Part shown: positions 51,301-61,215 of the stretch, piece after piece
How positions within the stretch are numbered: position 1 is the first letter of the stretch
How the letters are laid out: the number at the start of each line of letters is the position of its first letter
Assembly: GCF_963675165.1 (NCBI RefSeq)
Contig: NC_087377.1
Coordinates: 10,402,632-10,466,631, forward strand
From: Halichondria panicea
Taxonomy: Eukaryota; Porifera; Demospongiae; Suberitida; Halichondriidae
DNA: 64,000 nt
Direction of reading: 5' to 3'
Notes under the pieces: model-generated
What the model saw: only the letters and a program-made list of their open reading frames with translations
What the model was told of the DNA's origin: nothing
The model's database searches: none
Position numbers and translations under genes: made by a program

Positions 51301-54300
51301 GACCGTCCTTAAACGACTGCCTTTACACAGAACTGAAGTTTAGAAAGAACATAAGGGACATCATTTTGAGATTTCAAGTCCATAAGGTGGCCCTAGCCGC
51401 AGATATAGAGAAGGCCTTTTCCTCGTGATATCTGTGGTGGAGAAAGATAGGAAGGTGTTGAGGTTCCTATGGGTGATGGCATCATGAATAATATATCACC
51501 CAAGATCATTACACTTCACTTCAAGAGAGTCATGTTTGGCGTGTCGTCTAGCCCATTCTTGCTGAATGCCGCAATTCACTGTTGGGTTTATATCCCCAGT
51601 AGCTATTCGTTGTTCCAAGAGTTGTGCGAGGAAAAGGTGGATTGAGACGAATCTCTCCCACATCACTTACTTACTGCGAACTTTAGTGTTTAGTTTACGG
51701 CATAGTGCACCCTTTACCATTCCAAGGTGCTACTTTGACAGTCTGTCTGTACCGACTACTTCTTGGAGCCTTATGGGATTTTGTGACGTGTCAAAGACAG
51801 CTGTTGTGTACCTTCACTCTAAGTCAGTGTTGTCTGGTTACTCCGCAAGCTTTGTTGCTTGCAAGACACGGGTCGCTCCCATCAAGACTCAGACCATTCC
51901 TCGTTAGGAGCTGCTCTCTGCCCTGCTTCTAAGCAGACAATGTGTCCCAAGCTCTATCACCGGAGTTGCTGCTTGGCGGAGCCCAGCTACCTCACAGACT
52001 CGAAGGTGTTCAATTAAGGACAAGATAAGTCATTTGTGCAAAATTGTATCAACCAGATCCGAGGTGTAACACAGACGGTGTAATGCATGGACACATTGTG
52101 CAGGCAAGGACAACCCTACCGATATCCCTTCTAGGGCGGCTATATGGTCCCTGTTGGCTCCAAACTGAAATCCCTGACGATACAGAGTTGACGGAGATGC
52201 CAGAGTCGTGCAAGCTTGAACAGAAGAACATCTGCTGCCCTATATTGGTAATGGATCGCCAAATCAGTATTAGATCACTAATCAAGTGTGAGAACTTCAG
52301 CTCCAAGGAACGATTGTTTCGAGTGACAGCATAATTATGTTTTAAGGTTCATTGAATTGCTGAAGAAACATTCTAGGCCACCCAACCACCTCACTCACAA
52401 AGAATTACAGCAAGCCCAATCTTACTGGATCAAGGAGGCACAGTGCTTTCTCAGGAAGAGGCCAGTGTTCAAGGTCTGGCAACAGCAGTTCGGCCTATTT
52501 TTGGACAAAAGTGGAGTGTGGAGATCATGCAAGGGACTTGGAAATGGTGACCTCCCAATTGCGACTAAACACCCAGTGTTTCTGAATTCCCAACATTATT
52601 AATTTTAACCACTCTGATTGCTCATTACGCTCACACTGTATTCAGCACAATGGTATCTGTGAGACTCTGACCGAGGTACGAGATAAGTTTTGGGTTATTC
52701 GTGGCAGAAGCTTTGTCAGCCGATACGATAGAAGACCGCAACACCCTCCAGCCGCACCCCCACTGCCGGCATGTAGAAGCTCCCGCATTCACATACACTG
52801 GTGTGGACTACGCCGCACCACTTTACATCAAGAGTCCTCAGGAATCCAAAGTATGGATATGTTGCGTCGTACGAGCCTAGAAGTAGTTCCGGACTTGACG
52901 GCGCAGTCCTTAATACGGTGTTTTAAAAGCTTTACAGTATTTACATTTCCCATTAAGGCAATGGAACTACATGTACATTCAAAGCCGCTTCCAAGATATT
53001 GCGTGATATTCTCAAGCACCCAGAAGTTGAGAGATTGTTGCCTCGAAAGGTCTTCAATTTAGAGGAGGCTCCACGGTGCGGAGGAATCTTTGAGAGGATG
53101 GGAAAGTCAGTAAAACGGTGTATGTGGAAAATCATCGGCAGAGGAAAATTGACTCTGGACAAGTTATAGACGGCTACAACTGAAGTTGAAATGATTGTAA
53201 ACTCGCATCTGCTCACTTACATTTCCATGGACAGCATCCAAGAAGCCGTTACTCCCTCTCATTATTTTGATGACTGGTCAGAGACTTGTGAGCTTATCAG
53301 ACGGTCCCTGTACAATGAAGAACTAAGTGAAGATTGTCGCATTTGACATTTCAAAGAGGATGATACATTTGAACACAGTATTGGAGCAGCATTTTTGGAA
53401 ACGATGGGAGAAAGATTGTCTTCTGGAACTCAAAGAGGCGCATCATCACGGCAAACACCCAAGGAGAAACACTGTGACAAGATCGCTTTGAGCGGCATGG
53501 TACTGATACCGGGAGACGGCAAACCATGAGGGTTTTGGAAGCTAGCTAAAGAGGAAAGTCTGATAACTGGGAACGATGGCCAAACCCGAGGTGCTGTGGT
53601 CAGAGTGGCATCTGCTGATCGGCGACCTACTCTGCTGAGGCGTCAACTCCAGCTCCCATACCCACTATAGAGATTTACGATAAAAACAAATTCTTCAGTG
53701 GCCGACAATGATTCTGATCAGTCGACCGCTGAACAAGTTTCTCGAAGTTGATCGAGGTGTCGCTGCAGAGAATGTAAGAGAGATTTCGAATAAACCAAAG
53801 ACTCGCTGAACACTTAACTATGTACCTATAGTTGACTTGGCCGTCAACTGTGGGGAGTGTTATGTTCTATTAGATATAATTATTCCATTTATTGTCATGT
53901 GATACTCACATTGATACATTGAAAATACTGAAGTGAACAGTTAACTTAAGTACATGCATATAAGGAATAGTTCGCAATATCATAGACTTCAAAAGAAGCA
54001 TTCGTAACATGAAGTGACTATAACATAGCAGCTGTATAGCTATCAGTAAATATAGTGGGTGAATGTGCTTGATGTGGGATTGTCTCAGAAAAAACTAAGC
54101 AGATATCGGGAGCAGTGTTTCTACTTTCTTAAACGCACCAAGCCTCAAACCAACGTCATGGCACACTGCCTTTACCTATAGCATCACGTGAGGCGTTATC
54201 TATCCCTCTCTTTCGTTTATCTATATGCATGGTTTAATGATGAAGCTCCCTTGTGAATGTAAGTGCATACTTCTTTTTAATAATTTATAGACATTTTTAA

Positions 54301-54723
54301 TTCCCAACCTCCAGCCATAATCTGCCCCGCTGTGCCCTCGCCAAACGACGGTACTACTGACTTTGGTGAAGCCTTATCTGATGAAAATAACACCTATGCT
54401 TTTGATACGGTAGCTATCTACAGCTGTGGCACTGGGTTTTCTCTAGTTGGTAACAACACAAGGACTTGTACTGGAAATGGCAGTAGCACTATTGGTGCAT
54501 TTGATGGAGAGCCTCCAATCTGCGTAGGAGAATGTAAGATTATAGCACATTTGATCATACAGAGAGTATTTATTGCTTTTTTTTCACAGCTGCAGTTAGC
54601 TCAATTTCATTGGTCCTCTCTATTACTGTACCCATTGTGATGATTTCGACTCTACTAGCTCTACTAGCTCTAGGTGGAGGATACATTATTCTTGCTCGCC
54701 TCCGGAAAAAGTCTGCTAAATAA
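36394..54723 (+). CDS. Gene E: IgGFc-binding / EGF / sushi x4 transmembrane protein
   Basis: Exons, all junctions in phase 1: 36394-36478 (signal peptide, core AILTLTILMFA), 46837-48189, 48245-48460, 48560-48745, 48806-49018, 54315-54533 and 54590-54723. Joined length is 2406 nt (801 residues). The 451-codon exon begins GNKFVIGFLRN..LFLFIANPE, as in the N-terminal IgGFc-binding domain of FCGBP-like proteins, and ends with an EGF-like module (CNCGQNSICLNN..CRCLNGF). The next four exons are each one sushi/CCP module (ATYSCDTGF, RTCTG, PICEG). The last exon has a TM helix (LVLSITVPIVMISTLLALLAL) and tail RLRKKSAK. The signal-peptide exon is 10.4 kb from the rest, across repeat-filled DNA, so its link is less sure than the other joins. 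Likely a surface or mucus-type recognition protein; ligand unknown. Confidence 0.75.
37165..37250. repeat. Direct repeat, two ~40 bp units
   Basis: GAATGACACTGTAGCTATGC followed by ATCTTGAATGAAT occurs twice in tandem in the first intron of gene E. Confidence 0.7.
37723..38009. mobile_element. TAGCCTCGA-family MITE with nested element
   Basis: Ends TAGCCTCGAATCCAGGCCG and CGGCCTGGTCTCGAGGCTA. The repeat GAGATAGAC follows directly at 38010-38018 and occurs at 37709-37717, five bases before the left end. An ACCGTATAGCG-type element (about 37810-37910) is nested inside. Confidence 0.7.
38030..40306 (+). mobile_element. Deleted Ty3/Gypsy-type LTR retrotransposon copy
   Basis: TTTGGCGACAAGGATCC at about 38339 looks like a primer-binding site following the 5' LTR. 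Then come a decayed gag-like region (DEFDRSVEDWVSYTERMEQYF, several stops), a protease-like VDTGASLSLIS in the 38795-39304 frame, and the 39434-40306 frame (FLGMLNYY, WGPEHQDAFKTAK, LACDASPYGLGVVLSH, SDHKPLEHLF). The reverse transcriptase palm with its YxDD motif and part of RNase H are missing, although the frame stays open. No integrase or clear 3' LTR was found. It lies in intron 1 of gene E, same strand. Confidence 0.8.
40307..41076. other. Intron 1 of gene E, repeat remnants
   Basis: No gene. A 48-bp hairpin of the TAGCCTCGA family (about 40938-40985, TAGCCTCGAATCC / GGGATCGAGGCTA) lies here. Confidence 0.5.
41077..41616 (-). pseudogene. RPA-like OB-fold / zinc-ribbon gene fragment
   Basis: On the minus strand, frames give VWQEAIGSLEIGESYYITKL followed by VRVFRGEYSV, then TYCKGKVKVVEDD..ECSKCGATLL (a CxxC-CxxC ribbon with the first Cys codon now TGA), then NQMAKLDLEG..FVTVVVYNDL and a stop. 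This order resembles the DNA-binding OB-fold with zinc ribbon of replication protein A, a module also carried by Helitrons and other elements. No initiator or other domains were found. Probably a captured or transposon-borne piece. Assignment is tentative. Confidence 0.5.
42018..42880. repeat. Interspersed repeat with GCCTCGGTGCGCA hairpin end (copy 1)
   Basis: Starts with a hairpin (TGCCTCGGTGCGCATTCGCAA, then GCGAGGTATACGG), followed by a (GT)n run. It ends near GTAGCTTTGGCATCTCCACC. An inverted copy lies at 45620-46405 and a third, shorter copy at 56070-56480. This copy carries a MITE (42334-42669). ORFs in it are repeat-derived. Confidence 0.75.
42334..42669. mobile_element. TAGTCTCGA-end MITE with 9-bp TSD
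   Basis: Left end TAGTCTCGAATACCAGCCGG, right end the complement; inverted arms of about 70 bp. CAAGAGAGC flanks at 42325-42333 and 42671-42679. The related repeat at 56070-56480 has the corresponding uninterrupted site (AGAAGAGAGCTGCAAGG). Confidence 0.85.
42881..44016. other. Intron 1 of gene E, no gene seen
   Basis: AT-rich. A lone TAGCCTCGATCCCAGGCCG end is at about 43279. No supported coding sequence. Confidence 0.4.
44017..44749. mobile_element. hAT-type MITE, CAGTGGCGGATCC ends
   Basis: CAGTGGCGGATCCAGG at the left and its near complement CCGGATCTGCCACTG at the right, continuing as GGGGGGTTCC / GGAACCCC. CAGTGGCGGATCCAG-like ends are known from hAT elements. The interior has a further inverted pair (TATTGCCCAG / CTGGGCAACA). 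The flanking 8-mers match only partly. Confidence 0.7.
44750..45619. other. Intron 1 of gene E with a perfect hairpin
   Basis: A perfect 21-bp stem with a 7-nt loop lies at 45282-45330. An ACCGTATAGCG-like remnant (TTTGCGGTAG / AACCGCAAACATTTA) lies at about 45430-45535. No gene. Confidence 0.6.
45620..46405. repeat. GCCTCGG hairpin repeat, inverted copy 2
   Basis: Reverse complement of 42018-42880, ending at 46366-46402 with CCTCGCTTGCGGCATGCGCAC. It lacks the 42334-42669 MITE but contains a pogo-type MITE (about 46072-46250). An (AC)n run is at about 46312-46340. Confidence 0.75.
46072..46250. mobile_element. Pogo/Tigger-type MITE
   Basis: CAGTGGAACCTCTGTTAACA at the left and GTTATAGAGGGGTTCC at the right. 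It interrupts ACATGACTA..CTATAGAAACTC, which is continuous (with GAAGC between) in the related repeats near 42131 and 56177. Confidence 0.7.
46677..46715. repeat. Perfect hairpin before gene E second exon
   Basis: CAGTAATTGCACGTCGT pairs exactly with ACGACGTGCAATTACTG around five bases. It is preceded by GTTATTCGAA, as is the hairpin at 45282-45330, so the two belong to one family. Lies 120 bp before the splice acceptor of the 46837 exon. Confidence 0.75.
49242..49941. mobile_element. Pogo/Tigger-type MITE with TA duplication
   Basis: CAGTAGAACCTCGCTAATCC at the left and GATTAGCGAGGTTCTACGG at the right, flanked by TA (49240-49241, 49942-49943). These ends are typical of pogo/Tigger-like elements. 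No intact transposase. Lies in the intron between sushi exons 3 and 4 of gene E. Confidence 0.8.
50080..54040 (+). mobile_element. Decayed BEL/Pao LTR retrotransposon
   Basis: Broken frames in order: protease-linked segment (LLIGSDHYWKIITCK, GPTALENHLGWILSAP), Pao-type RT (PVIRQDKLTTKLRVVYNASA, LAADIEKAFSS), integrase-side sequence (VNSHLLTYISMDSIQEAVTPSH) and a C-terminal VRVASADRRPTLLRRQLQLPYP. These are hallmarks of BEL/Pao Pol. Stops and frameshifts occur throughout. Short similar segments at both ends (GTGAACAGTTAA.TT..AGTACAT) may be remnants of LTRs. Same strand as gene E, within its intron 49019-54314. An 18-bp direct repeat (AGGCAAGGGCCAGTTTCT) lies at about 50371-50420. Confidence 0.8.
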
Positions 54724-56069
54724 CATTTAACTATAATTATTATCATTACTGTAATCATGCAATTAGTCTATGCAAAACTGCATGATATCACCGGCCATGT
54801 ATTGATTGAAGAGAAAGGGCCAAGTTGGCAATGGAGGCAGTTCACATGATTTACGTACACACACAGAGAAAAGAGGTGTACTGTTTTAGACCCTGTGAGC
54901 GTGTGCTATATTAGCACCGTGGTGTGCTAAACAGTGATTCAGCACACTACATGTGCTGTTTTGTAGGCATATAGCACAGCCTACGTGTTGTATTGGTGTG
55001 CTTTTTCATGGCTTGTAATTTTAATGTTCGATTACATGTGCTAAATGTAATGGTTGTGCTGAAACAGGTAAACATGCTAATTCAGCACAGTGTGCTGTTT
55101 TCAGTACCAAATAAGGGCATGCAGTACAACAAATGTGCAGCTGCAGCTGCATAGCAACAAAGATTTTTTTAAATTTGCTGTTCTTGCAAAGAAGAAAAGA
55201 AGTTGAGTTTAGACATGGTTTGAGAGCTGTTTGACAAAACTGTGTAACTAGGTAAGTTTCCCTCAACATGCTGAACAATGCTGTACAATGTAATTGCACA
55301 GCTATTGTATATTATTATTGTACCAGGGTGTCATACAGTACACAGTACAGGGGGAGTATTCTCCTCTGGCTCCAATCCCCTCCCTCCCTAAAATTTGCAT
55401 TCAGGTATTTAATAGTAATGTTGTATGACTGAGTATCATAGCCTGCATACTAACCAGGGTATTGAAATAACATGCAGTTGACTTTTTTAGCTTAAAAGAA
55501 TGCCTTATATTTCCCTCTCTACTTTAAAATCCTGTATGACACCTTGTAATAACTCTACAATATAATATGCAGGAAGGACAAGCAAGTAAAAGGTTGAATG
55601 GGGCTCAAACAAAGTGGAGACCAATTGAAGCATATAATTATTGCCCAAGTTTCATAGCACAATAACTTCTTCTAATTACAGTGCCACTCTAATTGAAGGG
55701 CCAAGTTCACAAAATAAATTATCCAATGGTTTCGTAATGCCTTAAGCGCCAAGTTGCTAGCGCTTACATAATTAGAAAAAAATGACGCATTCTTAATTCG
55801 AGGCTACACGTACAACTGATCTGATAGCCTCGTGGAAACAGCTATACTATAGTACTCTACGTTACTAAGCACCACTCTAAATAATATTATAAGTGCTAAA
55901 CTGGAATTATGGTTTTTTCTTGTTCTATTTGTGCGCCACTGCAAATCTTTAGTGGCGCCGTAATTAGAAGAAAGACGGTATAGTAAGTGTGTTTGTTTGT
56001 GTGTGTATTTTCACTTGGATGCCACGGCACTGCGTTTACAGCTAGCTAGGATAGATAGCTTCAACTAAT

Positions 56070-56480
56070 TATTATGCCTCGGTGCGCATGCGCAAGCGAG
56101 GTATACGGTAGCGTGTTTGTGTGTGTGTGTAGACTATTTCAGCTGCTCAAGGATCAATGAAGTGCAAGTAAGAGTTTCTATAGGCTTCTAGTCATGTTTT
56201 CTTGGCATGCTATTTGTGGATTTGCAAAATAAAGCTTTGTTCTCGAGTTATGCCTAGTTTTGCTTACTTGGAATGCCATTGCAGCCTTTTCAGAAGAGTC
56301 CGTAGCAAAACTTGTTCACTGAGTGTTGCTACTCTACTTAGTAGTTAGCTCTGCACTAGAACGCTAGCTATTGGTAGCTGCAAGAGTGAGAAGAGAGCTG
56401 CAAGGCTCTGCTGACTTGCAGCCATTAATTTTAGACTTGAACTTTTGGCATCGATCGTTTTTAACAACAATCAGACGCCA
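56070..56480. repeat. GCCTCGG hairpin repeat, copy 3 (partial)
   Basis: Begins TGCCTCGGTGCGCATGCGCA and continues colinear with 42018-42790, including AGGCTTCTAGTCATG and CACTAGAACGCTAGC, without the MITE present in copy 1. Confidence 0.75.
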
Positions 56481-57910
56481 ACTGCCACATAATCACAGAG
56501 TGAAAAACCATGCCATTCGCAAAAATACACCCAATTTCCTCTCACGTCTTCAAAATGGTGGTCGTACTTTTTTGGATGTACTATTAATTATTGTTATAAG
56601 AATTGATGTGAAAAAAAATATTGCAGGATGATGTTGAAAGTGACACGTGTTGGAGAGAGCATTATACTGGACACCCTTGTATGACCACACCACTATAAAG
56701 TATCAACATAATTGGAGGTATGTATTATTATGCTGCTGTATTGCCACAATGTTTTAATTTAATGGTATAATTATTGGCTTTGCCCAAAAACACAATTGCA
56801 ACAATATACCATACTTATCTGACTTAAAGCCCCTCTGATGTATAGTTCCCTTTCAAGTATAGTTATCTGCCTATAATTATATAGCGGTCAATTATTTATC
56901 CCATTCCGTTTACGTAATACGTTTCCGTTTTGATAGTACTGTATTAAAAGCGTATTTTACTGTACCGTTGCTATATACCATTGCACTTTACAAATGCGGT
57001 GTGCTGTGTTTTTGAATGCAAAGCGACAATCCTCTAGTAACATATAATAATAATATGGTTATACCCAGCTAAATTATGCTTAGCTATATAAGCCTATAGT
57101 TCTACATAGGATTAACCAAGAAATAGAACGCACCATTCACTGCACTATTTATCTTAGCATAACTGCTAAAATAGCTAACTTACATGTATATAGCAAAGCT
57201 AGCAAGCTGCAAAATGCCGTGATAACTATAGCTGGATGGGTGGCCAAAGTAAATTTAACAACAGAAAAAAGCTCTTACTTGAGCGTTCTTTTTAATGTTT
57301 AATTTGCGCTGTATCAGTGTATGTAAACGGAACGGGGACTTTATATTTACCACTTTGTAAGTTCATAATAATTATTGTTAAAAATTGCTGCTAACGGAAA
57401 TCCCAAATTTCCTTGTGCGCAAAACGATTTTCGATTGCCACACACCCTCCTAATTAAAGCAAATCTATACTGCCACCTGTAGCATAATTATTGTCTGCCA
57501 GCCTTGCAGCTGTAGCTGTTCCTCTTAAGCTAACAGTTCTATCGATATATTTATATAGGACAACACAGTTTAATTAAACTTTCGTATTAAGCTTTGGTGT
57601 TGTTTAGCCCTTACAACGAGTATTGTCGATGGAAGACAACTTCTCAATCTGCTCTCTATACGAGATAATTGATGGGCCCGAATATTGATGCTGCTCTATA
57701 ATAGCACAACAAGAACTCATTTGCATTATCATAGTCTCGCAAACTTAATTGTGTAAAAAGTCTTACTAAGAGTTCATTAGGAAGAGTATACAACTCCACT
57801 AACCGTAGTAAGCATTCTGTCTAACCTACGTCACAACCACATGCTGTTGTATAAACTGTAAAATCTTTAAATTAATCTGCAATGAATGGATGAATAAACG
57901 TTAGTGATGA

Positions 57911-58174
57911 CAGGAGCCCATAAATAAGAGAAGGAGCGGCTAACTTCAACGTATACTCGGGGATCACGTTTCGTAATTGCCGGTGAAACCGCACTTCCTT
58001 GTTTGGAAGCGACTAAGTGCTTGCAAACCGCAGCCCTGTATTATGTATAACACGTGTATGAATTAAACCACTTAAGTGACTCTGCATATATGCATATATG
58101 GAAATGCGGTCATAACCACTTACGAAACGTGATCCCCGTAGTCAGCTGCTCCTTCTCTAATTTATGGGCTCCTG
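57911..58174. mobile_element. MITE with CAGGAGCCC ends and 7-bp TSD
   Basis: CAGGAGCCCATAAAT and ATTTATGGGCTCCTG at the ends, with inner inverted GGGGATCACGTTTCGTAA. GTGATGA flanks at 57904-57910 and 58175-58181. Confidence 0.8.
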
Positions 58175-58876
58175 GTGATGATTACCACTAATTTTATTCA
58201 TTGCTTTTTCTTATCAGCATTGTTATTATTATTGTTGTATCTCAAGTGGCTGTGGTTACATGCAGTAGTGAGTTTGCCTCCTGTGTACAGTCTATTCGAG
58301 TAGCGTACTCTTCCTCTTGGTCTTATCTGTGTTATAGGACTCTTTCTGTAGCTACAATTCTTTGCTTTTGGCTCATGTACTTTTCCATGCACTCAGCATT
58401 TGTCATGGATCACAGCAAAGGCTTTTCTTATTTCGCCCCATAATATAAGTTTCATTATTGCAATGCATACTTTGTTTATGCTATGACTGTTGGTATGTAC
58501 CTAATCTATACGCACTTTAATTATTCTTATACTTGGTTATAATTCTACTGGCTTTATGTGACATATTTTTCTACTTCACGCATGCAGGTGTAATGCTGAG
58601 AAGTCAAAGGCAGTATCTTACAATTGCAGTGAACTGAGTGCAGACTTGCTAACTATGTTTAAAAAAATCTTTCACTTTTGTACATCCTCATCGTTTGTTT
58701 TAATACTGTATTGATGTATTGTTGTTTTTAATGTTTGAAATTGATTTAGCACAATACAATCAGCACAGCTGGTTCAGCACATCAGGTTGTTTAGCACATG
58801 TGCAAACGTGCTAAAACTGGAGACATTCGTTTAGCACGGTTTTCCGTGCTAAATTAGCACGTCTTTTTTCTCTGTG

Positions 58877-59164
58877 CAGATATAGATGGGCCTGAAACCA
58901 TCGGTGTTTCGCCCTAAAACTCCCGCGAAAACCAGGGAAACTTATTGTGTCTAATGCCTATACTTCTCAAAGACCCCTCCAACACTTAAACGCATGCCCC
59001 CTGATGGTAGGTATCATTTAGAAGTGAATAAAATAATTATGATCTTGATTTTCGTGAAGTAGCTAGAGGTACACAGAGCCTCTATCAGAGGCTTTTTCAT
59101 GCTTGTGTTCCTATAGCACCTATGATATAGTTAAGGTTATGTTACTATCACAGCCAAAAATCCA
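58877..59164. other. Spacer without gene
   Basis: No coding or repeat structure recognised. Confidence 0.4.
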
Positions 59165-61215
59165 CGCGTCCGTTTCAGGCCGTTAGTTGAAAATGGGCCG
59201 TTAAGGACCCGTGAACGGCCTGTATACAGGATGTAGCCCATCCACGTCCTGTATGCAGGCTGTTCTCACGGGCTGTAAACAGGACGTTAGCCCACGTCCT
59301 GTACACAGGCTGTTGACAGCTGTAGCTTATGCGCATGCGTTAGCTTGGGGCAGGGATGAAGTCACCTGAATACAAAATGAGAACGAGACAGAGCTCTGAG
59401 AAAAAATCCTGCTGCTCGTCACATGCACAAGAGGAACTGCTGGTCCAAAAAGACAACTTGAAGAGGACTATGCAGTCCATTACTATTAGTCTACCTGTGA
59501 ACAGAAAAAGGTGAAGCTGCATGTAGCAGCATATGTTATTATAGCAGTTACTGAACTTTCTCATAGCAGTTTGTTGTACTCTAGCTAGTTTTTTTAGCTC
59601 TGTAGTGAATTTGGCCTTAGTGCAGTTGGCTAAGGTCTGTAATTTCACCTCTGTTGTATGTTTATAAATTCAAGTTTGCACGTTGTTATGGACTTTTGAA
59701 ATTTTACAAGGTAAACATTTCGTTTTGCTTCTTTGAAATAATCCTCTTCATCGTAGGCTCCCGTCTGAATCTTTATAAGAGGTGTTGAAGAGGTTTGCTA
59801 ATCTCATTCCCTAGCATTCACATAACACGCGATCAAATTGACTTTAGATAATGCTGCCGAGTTGAAGTCTGGACTAATTACGTAAGTGCCACTGTTCTGT
59901 TGTGTTTTGTGATGGGTTATTGCTTCTATAGACACTATAGATGTTGTCAGAAGAATAAACTAAAGATAAAGCAACAATTTCCTGGTAAGAAAATTCAGCA
60001 AGTTTGTTAATCTGTGTGAATAGTGGTGCATTGGTGTACAGTTTGCGACCCCTCTCCAAGATGAAGAAGAGCCCTTGTACAACACATTGTAATAATGTCA
60101 AGCTGTTGACTGACTTCATACTACGTCGGTAAGATTATTCACAGTGGTGTGTTCTTTTTTTAATCTCCAATCTCTTCTCCAGATTTGTTAATTGTTTTCA
60201 TCTCTAGAATTCATTATACATGTGAGTTTTTAGACGAATGATAAAGAGAATGCAACAATTGCCTGGTAAGCAACTTAGTTTAATCTATGTGAATAAGTAT
60301 TAATAGTGTACAGCTGGCAAGCTATCTCGGAGATGAAAAACGGCCCTTTAAGCTGTTCACTGACTTTATAGTACGCCGGTAAGCAGTGGTGTATTTTTTG
60401 TATAATTCCCAGTCTCTTCTCCTCAGAGTCTATATAGTGTTGAAATTTGGGACATCCATTTAACACACTCTAATGCGCTGAAACAACACACAATCATACT
60501 GTTTTTCTGTATATCTTTGTGTACCGTACTTATTCGATTTAAAGCGACCCTCCAAATATGCGACACCCTCGATCTTTTCCAATTTTCTGACCTCTAAAAA
60601 TAGCGATTGCAGCGTTCACAATTATTTTTTTATGTCGCGTCCTAAATAGAGGTCAAACCACAGCCTCGAATCCAGGCCGCAAGAAACAATGTAATTAAGC
60701 GGCCTATAATCGAGGACTAGAATAATCTCCAATTAGATGCGACTCTCTAAATATGCGACACCAGGACTTCAACATAATTTTTCAACCTCCAAAAGAAACG
60801 ACCTCTGACTTCGTAATTATTTAAAAGTGTCACTTTAAATCGAACAAGTACGGCATCTGCACAAAAACAAGACAAATATAAATACATGCAGTAAGTTAGA
60901 CTTAGTATACTTATGTAGCGTTAACATACGGTTCAACTGGTTGTTTTTATCTGCAGTGCGACTGTGGGGATGTGAAGACACGGACATGATAATGAGAGAC
61001 ATATTATATAATAATTATAGCTGAACAATTAATATCTTGTTGTTTTCTTGTCTTCTTTGTCTTTGAATTGTGACCTTTGAAGCATGATACTAGCTTATTA
61101 ATTGTGCATGAGAACAGTGCAGAATACAGGCCGTTTGTACGGGCTGTTTACAGGCTGTATGTGAACGGCTTCGCCCTCGTCCTCGGAGGTTTACTGCCAT
61201 TTACTCGCCCATTTC
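59165..61215. repeat. Region bounded by CCTGTATACAGG-type repeats
   Basis: 59165-59310 holds several CAGGCCGTT, CCTGTATACAGG and ACGTCCTGTA units. 61125-61215 holds matching inverted units (GTTTACAGGCTGTATGTGAA). This may be a large DNA element of which only subterminal motifs are recognisable. No supported gene between them. Confidence 0.45.
60524..60853. mobile_element. MITE with GTACTTATTCGATTTAAAG ends
   Basis: CCGTACTTATTCGATTTAAAG at the left and CTTTAAATCGAACAAGTACGG at the right. It has internal ATATGCGACACC repeats and a nested TAGCCTCGA-type hairpin (about 60661-60717). Confidence 0.8.

Larger units (their letters stand above)
54862..58876. mobile_element. Large non-autonomous element with subterminal GTGCTAA repeats
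   Basis: Inverted ends CACAGAGAAAAGAGG and its near complement TTTTTTCTCTGTG. About 200 bp at each end are rich in GTGCTAA/TTAGCAC and AGCACA motifs in both orientations, as expected for subterminal transposase-binding sites. The ~4 kb interior has no transposase and contains other repeats (56070-56480, 57911-58174). Lies 140 bp after the stop of gene E. Confidence 0.65.
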
